A stretch of DNA of 15,034 bases, from the NCBI GenBank assembly GCA_036399715.1, contig DASWMO010000166.1, forward strand, positions 1 to 15,034, given 5' to 3'. Origin of the DNA: DASVSE01 sp036399715. Lineage in GTDB: Bacteria; Bacteroidota; Rhodothermia; Rhodothermales; Rubricoccaceae. The notes under the pieces were generated by a model that searched no databases, was not told the origin of the DNA, and worked only from the letters and a program-made list of their open reading frames with translations. This document shows positions 6,839 to 13,017 of the stretch, piece by piece (position 1 is the first letter of the stretch; each line of letters starts with the position of its first letter). Made by a program: the position numbers and the translations under genes.

Positions 6839-7639
6839 GTGCGAATACCCGCCGACGCCTTCCCCATTCCTGTGCCCGACCCGACCGACTCTGCCCAGAC
6901 GGACTCTGCCCCTGTCATCCTGTTGCTCGGCGCGAGCGGCGGCATCGGCTCCGCCCTCGCCCGGCGCCTCGCCGCCCGCGGCGCCCGCCTCGTCCTCGCC
7001 GCCCGCGACGCGGACCGCCTCGCCCGTCTCGCCGAGGAAACCGGAGGCGTCGCCGTCGCCCTCGAGGCGGCCGACCCCGACGCCGTCCGCGGCGCCGCCG
7101 AGCGCGCCGTCGCCGAGTTCGGGCGCCTCGACGGCGCGGCGAACCTCGTCGGATCGATCCTGCTCAAGCCCGCCCACCTCACGTCGCCGGACGAGTTCGA
7201 GGCGACGATCCGGCTCAACCTCACGACGGCCTTCAACCTCGTCCGCGCCGCGACGAAGGCGATGTACGGGACCGGCGGGTCGGTCGTGCTGATGTCGAGC
7301 GCGGCGGCCTGCGTCGGGATGGCGAACCACGAGGCGATCGCGGCTGCCAAGGCCGGTGTCGAGGGCCTCGCGCGGAGTGCGGCGGCGACGTACGCCCCGC
7401 GCGGCATCCGCGTCAACGCCGTCGCGCCGGGCCTCGTGCGGACGCCTCTCGCGGCGCGTCTGCTCGCGTCGGACGCCGCCGAGGCGGCCTCGGCGGCGTT
7501 GCACCCGCTCGGGCGCGTCGGCGAGGCGGCCGAAGTCGCGGACGCCATCGACTGGCTGCTCGACGGGACTCGCTCGGGCTGGGTGACGGGCCAGACGCTC
7601 CGCGTCGACGGCGGGCTCTCGACCGTTCGACCTCGCTAG
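6839..7639 (+). CDS. Divergent SDR-family protein lacking the catalytic tyrosine
   Basis: The frame encodes up to 266 residues from GTG 6839; GTG 6872 (residue 12) is an equally plausible start. The glycine-rich nucleotide motif LLGASGGIGSA (29-39) is intact, as is the C-terminal Rossmann tail with RVNAVAPGLVRTPLA (191-205) and VTGQTLRVDGG (249-259). The active site is unusual. After LMSSAAACVG (151-160) the sequence is NHEAIAAAKAG (163-173), so K171 is kept but isoleucine 167 stands where the catalytic Tyr of YxxxK belongs. The usual NAG is replaced by ANLVG. The S154 and N127 equivalents are kept. I recall other bacterial SDRs with the same NHEAIAAAKAGV signature, so this looks like a real subfamily, not a sequencing error. 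Catalysis by a different route, or a binding role, is possible. It is convergent with the receptor gene, 11 bases apart. Confidence 0.87.
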   Translation: MRIPADAFPIPVPDPTDSAQTDSAPVILLLGASGGIGSALARRLAARGARLVLAARDADRLARLAEETGGVAVALEAADPDAVRGAAERAVAEFGRLDGAANLVGSILLKPAHLTSPDEFEATIRLNLTTAFNLVRAATKAMYGTGGSVVLMSSAAACVGMANHEAIAAAKAGVEGLARSAAATYAPRGIRVNAVAPGLVRTPLAARLLASDAAEAASAALHPLGRVGEAAEVADAIDWLLDGTRSGWVTGQTLRVDGGLSTVRPR

Positions 7640-7650
7640 CACGGGACGGG

Positions 7651-9717
7651 TCAGCTGCCGAGGGAGACGCTCACGCCGGCCTGCACGCTCCGCGCGGCGG
7701 GCGGCTCGAACGAGCGCCCGCCGCGCGCGTTCGCCACGACCGACACGACCGCGCGGTCGCCGAACACGTTGCCCACCCTCACGAACGGCCGCACCGTTGC
7801 CCGCCCCACGCGCACGCCGGCGTGCCCCGCGACGACGTCCACGACGACCGACGCGCCGGTCCGAACCGCGTTCAGGTCGTCCGCGAACAGACCCGACGCC
7901 GCGACGACTTCGGGCGCGACGAACACGCCTGAATGCGACACCTGCGCCCGCGCACTCAGGCGGTGCTCGGGGATGCCCGGAACGGCCCGCCCCTCGGCCG
8001 ACACCGGCCCGCCCGGACCGGCGACCTCGACGCCCTCACCGAAGCGGACGCGCGTCCACGTGTACACGGCCGCGAGCCGTGCCCACGGCGTGGGCTCCCA
8101 CTCTGCCGCCGCCTCGGCGCCGCGGTGCCCGATCCGCGCGCGGTTGACGTAAAAGGTGCGCCCGTCGGCGCTCTCTGCCGGTGTCAATCCATCACGGACG
8201 GCGAGGGCGTACACGGCGACGTCGTAGAGGACGCGCCCGGCCACGCCACGGACGCCCGCCTCGACGCCGACGGTCCGCTGCGGCCCGACCTCGGGGTTCA
8301 GGCGGCCTCCCCCATCGGGCCGGTTGACGAGTTCGGTCGTCGTCGGGGTGTCGAAGGCGGTCGAGACGGACGCGTAGGCGGTCGCGGCTCCGCGGCGCAC
8401 GCGGATCCCGAGTTGCGGGCTGATCGCGGCGAGCGTCCGCGTGCCGGACTGGTCGCCGTCGGCCAGCAGACGGTCGGCGACTGAGAATCGAACCCGGTCG
8501 CCGCGCAGTGCGGCATCTATCGCGACGCCAGCCAGTCCAAACGGCAAGAGGTCAAGCCCTATGCGTGCGAACGCCGCGGTCGTCTGAACGGTCTCGGTCT
8601 GGTCCAGCAGGACGGTCATGCCCGGCGTGCCTATCTCGTTCGGCCGGTTCGTGCGGCGGTCGCGCTGTACGGCCGTGTCGACGCCGAGCGTGAGCCCGAG
8701 CGGCCCGACGCTGCGGTCGGCTGTGAGGCGCGTTCCGCCGGCGACCCGGTCGACGGCGACGTAGGCGAACGGGAGCGGGTTGTCGAGATCGCGCGCAAGG
8801 CCGTACAGCGTAACGGTGAGCGCGGCGAGCGGCATCTCGGCGCGGAGTGTCGCCGCGGCCTGTCCCTGCCGGCTCGCCTTGCCCGATGCGGTCTCGACGG
8901 TCCGCGCCTCGGCCTGCCGCGGGTCCGCTGCGAGTTCGTCGGCGGTGAGCGCGCCGGGGTTGTCGAGGTGCGGCGCGTCTTCGAGTGCGGCCGTGAGGCG
9001 CAGGCTCGCGCGCCGGCCAAGCCGCAGGTCGCCGAAGGCGCGGGCGCGCGTCGTCTCGAACGAGGCGTAGTCGCGGTAGCCTCGCGCCTCGACCCTGCTG
9101 AGGGCAAGCCCGACGCGGTGGGGTCCGACGGGTGCGGTCGCCTCTGCAGCGAGGCGCCGCAGGCCGAACGAGCCGCCGGTCGCCTCGGCCGTTGCGACGC
9201 CCGCGCCGGCCTCGGGCCCACTGGCCTCGGGAATCGTGTCGAGAAAGAGGACGCCGCCGCTGCCGTTGCCCCACAGCGCCGAGGCCGGTCCGCGGACGAT
9301 CTCGGCTCGCCGCACGAGGGCCGGGTCCACGATGCCCAGCACCGCCTGCCCGTCGGCGAGCGTCAGCGGGACGCCGTCGAGGACGACCTGCACGCCGCGG
9401 ACGCCGAACGCGGACCGCGCGCCGAGGCCGCGCACGACGAGCCGCTCGCCCTGCGATGGGTTCTCGCGGCCCGTGACGGTCAGGCCCGGCACGCGGCGGA
9501 GCGCCACGTCGAGCCCGCCGGCCGCTGCCGCAGCCCGCTCAGCCGCCGTGCGCTCGACAACCGCGACGCTGAACGCCGCCGTCGCGAGGGAGACGGGCGC
9601 GCGCGCTGCCTCGACGCGGACCTCGGGCAGCGCGAGGGTGTCGGGCGTCGTCTGCGCACGGGCGGCCGTCGCGAGAGACGCCGCGAGCAGGAGGGCGAGG
9701 AAACGGAGAGGCGGCAT
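7651..9717 (-). CDS. TonB-dependent outer-membrane receptor
   Basis: This 688-residue protein starts with a signal peptide (cleavage near ARA-Q, residue 21). A possible TonB-box region (LALPEVRVEAAR, 28-39) follows, then a plug domain (about 45-160) with RVPGLTVTGRENPSQGERLVVRG split around residues 75-97. Further plug hallmarks are VVLDGVPLTLADGQ (111-124) and RRAEIVRGPASALWGNGSGGV (136-156). The remainder is a run of amphipathic strands that fits a 22-stranded barrel. Such receptors import ferric siderophores, cobalamin, sugars or other scarce ligands using energy from TonB/ExbB/ExbD; the ligand is not evident. There is no N-terminal carboxypeptidase-like domain as in SusC proteins. The C-terminus ends VSVSLGS, without the usual final aromatic residue. 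The gene follows the amine oxidase gene by 58 bases on the same strand, so the two are probably co-transcribed. Confidence 0.92.
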   Translation of the reverse strand: MPPLRFLALLLAASLATAARAQTTPDTLALPEVRVEAARAPVSLATAAFSVAVVERTAAERAAAAAGGLDVALRRVPGLTVTGRENPSQGERLVVRGLGARSAFGVRGVQVVLDGVPLTLADGQAVLGIVDPALVRRAEIVRGPASALWGNGSGGVLFLDTIPEASGPEAGAGVATAEATGGSFGLRRLAAEATAPVGPHRVGLALSRVEARGYRDYASFETTRARAFGDLRLGRRASLRLTAALEDAPHLDNPGALTADELAADPRQAEARTVETASGKASRQGQAAATLRAEMPLAALTVTLYGLARDLDNPLPFAYVAVDRVAGGTRLTADRSVGPLGLTLGVDTAVQRDRRTNRPNEIGTPGMTVLLDQTETVQTTAAFARIGLDLLPFGLAGVAIDAALRGDRVRFSVADRLLADGDQSGTRTLAAISPQLGIRVRRGAATAYASVSTAFDTPTTTELVNRPDGGGRLNPEVGPQRTVGVEAGVRGVAGRVLYDVAVYALAVRDGLTPAESADGRTFYVNRARIGHRGAEAAAEWEPTPWARLAAVYTWTRVRFGEGVEVAGPGGPVSAEGRAVPGIPEHRLSARAQVSHSGVFVAPEVVAASGLFADDLNAVRTGASVVVDVVAGHAGVRVGRATVRPFVRVGNVFGDRAVVSVVANARGGRSFEPPAARSVQAGVSVSLGS

Positions 9718-9775
9718 CGGGTCGGTTGGGCGCCTCGAAGGACGATGCCCGCCGACCCGCGTTCCCCGCCGCCGC

Positions 9776-11398
9776 TCAGCGCGGCACGTCGACGCCGAGC
9801 GATGCCAGGACGGCCTCGGCGGCCACTCGGCCCGTCTCGGCGGCGCCGTTCATGTAGCCCTGGAACTCCGCCGAGCAGTGCTCGCCCACGAAGTGCACGC
9901 GGCCGACCGGTGCCCCAATCGCGTCGCCGAAGGCCGTCGTCTGGCCCGGCCGGTAGCACGCGTACGACCCGCGCGTGAATGGGTGCGTCGGCCAGTGGAA
10001 GCGCCCGACGCGGTCCGTGCGGACGCTCGCGATGCCGGGGAAGGCGCCGTCGACGCCGGGCAGCAGGCGGGCGATCTGCTCTTCCGCCGTGCCGGCACCG
10101 ACGGCGAGCCCGGCCGCGCCGCCCGAGAACAGCGTCAGGCCCCCCGCGGCGCCCGGCTGAAGCTGCGCGTTGTCCCAGCAGAGCTGGAACGCGGCGTCGG
10201 TCATGCACTCGCCGTTGTGGCCCATCGCGCGCCACGGCCGCGCCGCCGTCCCGACGAACAGCTTGGCATTCGTCCCGTAGCCTAACTCCCGAATGGCCTG
10301 CTGCTTGATGCCGGGCCACCCCATCGCCGACGTGTCCACGTCGCGGAGCATCGTAAACGGCAGCGCCAGCACGACGATGTCGGCGTCCACGTCGCGCGTG
10401 GCCCCGCCGGACTCGAACGCGAGGCGGACGCCCGCACCGCGTGGGCGCATCGCGACGAGCCGCTGCCCGGTCTCGATGCGGTCCGGCAGGCGCTCTGCGA
10501 GCGCGTCCACGACCCGCTCGTTCCCGCCGACGACCTTGAACCGCTCGTCGCTGTCGCCGAACGGCTCGAAGCGGTCGCACCCGTCGTGCAGGTCCAGCCC
10601 GACGAGCCCGATAAGGTTGAGCGCGGACTGCTCGCCCGCGTCGAGGCCGTACTCGGTGACATAGGCCGCGTCGAGGAGGTCACGAATGAGGCCGGTCGCG
10701 CCGATGCGGTCGAGGTACTCGGCGACCGAGAGGCGGTCGAGCGCGATCGCGCCCTCGCCCTCGGCAGCGCGGTCGAGGACCAGCGCGGGGACGAGCGGCG
10801 CAAAGGCCTCGACGACCTCGCACTCGGGCACGAGACGGCCGCCGAAGTAGAACGCGTGGCGGGCGTCCTCCTCGCCGCCGCAGGCGCGGTCCGCGACGTC
10901 GAGGTCGAACGCGAGCGCGAGCGCGAGCAGGTCGCGGTGCGTGCTGTCGATAAACTCGCCGCCGAGCTCGGTCGTCAGGCCCGGCCCGAGCAGGCCTGTC
11001 GCGGTGTGCATGCGCCCGCCCGTGCGCGGCGACGCCTCGTAGACCGTCGCGCGGATGCCGGCCTGACGGAGGCGAAAGGCGGCGTTCAGGCCCGCCATCC
11101 CGCCCCCGACGATGGCAATGCGGGCGCCGTGGTGGTCCGAGCCCAAGCGGCCCGTCGGGGCGCATCCGGCGAGGGCGGGCCCGAGGAGCGTCCCGGCCAC
11201 GGACGCTCCGGCGAGGCCGAGAAAGGAGCGGCGGTCCAGCATCGGTCGCGCGTCCGAACCGCGGGCAGCCCGCGCCTCGCGGGCCATCTCGACGCTCTCG
11301 TCGGGCGGGGGGCCGCCGGCGGCGGAGACGGCCGCGAGGCGCGCCGCGCGGCGGAGGGCGGCGAACAGAGAAGACCGCGCGGCAGACGGGGGTGGCAT
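9776..11398 (-). CDS. Tat-exported, lipoprotein-anchored flavin monoamine/amino-acid oxidase
   Basis: This 540-residue protein belongs to the flavin amine oxidoreductase family. The FAD-binding motif IAIVGGGMAGLNAAF (94-108) is followed by VYEASPRTGGRMHT (119-132), and the C-terminal flavin motif is FVGEHCSAEFQGYMNGAAETG, split here as GEHCSAEF and QGYMNGAAETG near the end. A twin-arginine signal, DRRSFLGLAG (55-64), is followed by a hydrophobic stretch ending in LAGC (76-79), so the folded flavoprotein is likely exported by Tat and lipid-anchored at C79. Ahead of the signal lies an unusual 54-residue segment with LRRAARLAAV and DESVEMAREARAAR; I recall similar leaders in related oxidases, which supports the start at 11398. 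Enzymes of this type oxidise amines or L-amino acids, giving an imine, then ammonia and an aldehyde or keto acid, plus hydrogen peroxide. The substrate is unknown. Confidence 0.9.
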   Translation of the reverse strand: MPPPSAARSSLFAALRRAARLAAVSAAGGPPPDESVEMAREARAARGSDARPMLDRRSFLGLAGASVAGTLLGPALAGCAPTGRLGSDHHGARIAIVGGGMAGLNAAFRLRQAGIRATVYEASPRTGGRMHTATGLLGPGLTTELGGEFIDSTHRDLLALALAFDLDVADRACGGEEDARHAFYFGGRLVPECEVVEAFAPLVPALVLDRAAEGEGAIALDRLSVAEYLDRIGATGLIRDLLDAAYVTEYGLDAGEQSALNLIGLVGLDLHDGCDRFEPFGDSDERFKVVGGNERVVDALAERLPDRIETGQRLVAMRPRGAGVRLAFESGGATRDVDADIVVLALPFTMLRDVDTSAMGWPGIKQQAIRELGYGTNAKLFVGTAARPWRAMGHNGECMTDAAFQLCWDNAQLQPGAAGGLTLFSGGAAGLAVGAGTAEEQIARLLPGVDGAFPGIASVRTDRVGRFHWPTHPFTRGSYACYRPGQTTAFGDAIGAPVGRVHFVGEHCSAEFQGYMNGAAETGRVAAEAVLASLGVDVPR

Positions 11399-11451
11399 CG
11401 CCCGAGAGGTGAGGACGGCCGACGTTACCGCGCCGCCGCTGCCCCACGCTG

Positions 11452-11482
11452 TTGCATCCGAGATTCGTCCCTGCTAGATTTT
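11452..11482 (+). promoter_or_regulatory. Bacteroidota-type promoter for the LolA-like lipoprotein gene
   Basis: TTG at 11452-11454 and TAGATTTT at 11475-11482 are separated by 20 bases. This matches the -33 TTG and -7 TAnnTTTG pattern of the Bacteroidota housekeeping sigma factor except for the final base. The AT-rich -7 element stands out in the surrounding GC-rich DNA. Transcription would begin roughly 7 bases further on, leaving a short leader before the ATG at 11504. Confidence 0.5.
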
Positions 11483-11503
11483 TGGCACACCGCCATTGCC
11501 ACG

Positions 11504-12328
11504 ATGCGCCCCCTCCTGCTTCTCGTCCTTCTGGCCGGCGTCGCGGCCTGCGCCCCGGCGCGCCACACCGCAACCGACGCCTCGGCGGCCTCCTCGCCCC
11601 GTCCGCCAGCGGACTCAGCCTCCGGCCTGCCCGAGACCGCCCGCGCGCTCGTCGAAGCGGTCCGCGCGCGCCACGGGGCGACGTGGTACCGCACGCTCGC
11701 CTTCGTCCAGGAGACGACGTTCCACACGCCCTCCGGGCCGCGCGTGCAGACGTGGTACGAGGCCGGGGCCGTCCCGGGCCGACTCCGCATCGACGTCGCG
11801 CCGCTCGGCGAGGCCGGCACATTCCTGTTCACCGTGGACTCGACGTTTCTCGCGCCCCCCGGCCGGCCGGTCGTCCGCCGTGGCGGCGGCAACCCGCTCA
11901 TGCTGTTCGGCTTCGACATCGTCACGATCCCGGCCGACGTGACGCTCGCCGGCATGGCCGCGCTCGGCATCGACACGACGGCCGTCCGCGCGGACGTGTG
12001 GGAGGCCCGGCCGGCCATCGTGGTCGGTGCTGCGCCTGGCGACACGACCGCCCCGCAGGTGTGGTTCGACCGCGAGCGCCTCGTCTTCGTGCGCCTTATC
12101 GAGCGCCAGGGAGACGGCCTCTCCGAAGTCCGCTTCCGCGCCTATGAGCCGCTCGGCGGCGGCTGGATCGCGCCCCACGTCGAGGCCTACCAGAACGGCG
12201 TCCTCGTCCAGGAAGAGCGCTACCGCGCGATCAGGGCGGACGTGGTGCTGCCCGAGGGCACGTTCGATACGCACACGTGGCCGAGCGTCGCGTGGTGGAC
12301 GGCCGTCGGCTACGACGGGACCGAGTAA
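11504..12328 (+). CDS. LolA-like periplasmic/outer-membrane lipoprotein
   Basis: This 274-residue protein starts MRPLLLLVLLAGVAAC, a lipoprotein signal with C16 as the lipidated cysteine. A Ser/Pro/Ala-rich linker (about 17-42) follows. The body begins with a helix (ARALVEAVRARHG) and continues as alternating strands, including TLAFVQETTFHTPSGP and RVQTWYEAGAVPGRLRIDV, then APQVWFDRERLVFVRLIER and GGWIAPHVEAYQNGVLVQ. This helix-plus-wrapped-sheet order, with substrate-like 'W...PGRLRID' and 'VWFD.ERL' phrases, is typical of LolA/RseB-type folds that cradle lipid. No enzyme motif is present. It may bind a lipid or lipoprotein at the envelope; this is inference from fold, not homology I could test. 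It has its own promoter, diverges from the amine oxidase gene, and ends 8 bases from the convergent DinB-family gene. Confidence 0.75.
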   Translation: MRPLLLLVLLAGVAACAPARHTATDASAASSPRPPADSASGLPETARALVEAVRARHGATWYRTLAFVQETTFHTPSGPRVQTWYEAGAVPGRLRIDVAPLGEAGTFLFTVDSTFLAPPGRPVVRRGGGNPLMLFGFDIVTIPADVTLAGMAALGIDTTAVRADVWEARPAIVVGAAPGDTTAPQVWFDRERLVFVRLIERQGDGLSEVRFRAYEPLGGGWIAPHVEAYQNGVLVQEERYRAIRADVVLPEGTFDTHTWPSVAWWTAVGYDGTE

Positions 12329-12336
12329 CGCACAGG

Positions 12337-12895
12337 CTACCCGTTCAGGCCGTAGCGCTCGCGCAGGATCGCCGCGTGGTGCGCCGTGTGCCCGGCGACG
12401 ACGTAGAGCGCGCCACGGACGCTCATCCGGTGGCCGCTGGCCGTCCCGGCGCGGCCCCACACCTCGGGCGCGAGGCCGTCCGCGAGCGCGACGGTCGCCG
12501 CCCGGACGGCCCGAAACTCGGCCACGAGCGCGTCCAGCGACGGCGTCGCGGGGTCCGCGGTCACCCACGCGTTCTCGTCGAACCCCGGCAGCGGCGCGGC
12601 GGCGGCGCGGGCGAACCACAGCGCCCGGAACGCGAAGACGCGCTCGGTGTCCACGACGTGCCGGAAGGCCTCGCGGACGGTCCACTTCCCCGGCGCGTAG
12701 GCCATGTCCGGGTCGGCGGTGCGGAGTTGCCGGGCGAGTGCGTCGGGCTGGACCTGGAGGATGTCGAGAAGCGGCCCATCGGGGACGAGATCGACGTAGC
12801 GGCCGTAATCCGGGGCGTACTCGGAGGGGTCGGGGCGGGGGTCCTTGGGGGGGGGCGGGCGTCTTCTCAGGATACCGCGCCCGGCGGGTTCGCAT
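12337..12895 (-). CDS. DinB-family protein with a reading frame interrupted near its start
   Basis: The conserved frame reads PSEYAPDYGRYVDLVP, then AYAPGKWTVREAFRHVVDTE, PLPGFDENAW, TASGHRMSVRGALY and finally AGHTAHHAAILRERYG. This is a four-helix DinB/DinB_2 protein, with histidines in FRHVVD and GHTAHH as likely metal ligands. DinB-like proteins of this type include thiol-dependent transferases and hydrolases; the substrate is unknown. The start is a problem. In this frame there is no ATG, GTG or TTG between the stop at 12913 and the internal ATG at 12705, which would remove the first helix; only CTG at 12870 is available. ATG 12895 lies in another frame (MRTRRARYPEKTPAPP) and joins exactly if the G-run at 12847-12855 were eight bases rather than nine. 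The coordinates assume that start. A sequencing slip, a phase-variable gene or a non-standard start would all fit. Confidence 0.8.
12847..12855. repeat. Run of nine G inside the 5' end of the DinB-family gene
   Basis: Nine consecutive G on the plus strand (C on the coding strand), in a wider G-rich stretch (12829-12859), lie at about codon 15 counted from ATG 12895. Homopolymers of this length are prone to polymerase slippage and to sequencing error. Here the length decides whether ATG 12895 is in frame with the conserved protein. Confidence 0.9.
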
Positions 12896-13017
12896 TCGAC
12901 TCGGTGGATTGGCTAACCTCTACGAAGACCACGCACGCACATTCGCTCGCACACATCCGGCACAGCGACTGACTCCACCTCGCCGCCCGTGCCGGGCGCG
13001 TCCCCTGTCCCCGCTGC

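Noticed and set aside
6767..6853. Similar words GAGAATACGGGCGGG and GCGAATACCCGCC in the divergent region between the CDF gene and the second SDR
   Set aside because: The similarity is only partial, and the second copy would lie inside the coding sequence if the upstream GTG is used. It is not enough to call an operator pair.
5200..7548. 782-codon minus frame running across the SDR, CDF and second SDR genes
   Set aside because: It is Arg/Ser/Pro-rich low-complexity translation that overlaps three genes with intact family motifs in other frames.
10586..11503. Upstream extension of the LolA-like lipoprotein frame
   Set aside because: The extension is opposite the amine oxidase and has shadow-like composition. 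The ATG at 11504 gives a lipoprotein signal and follows a promoter.
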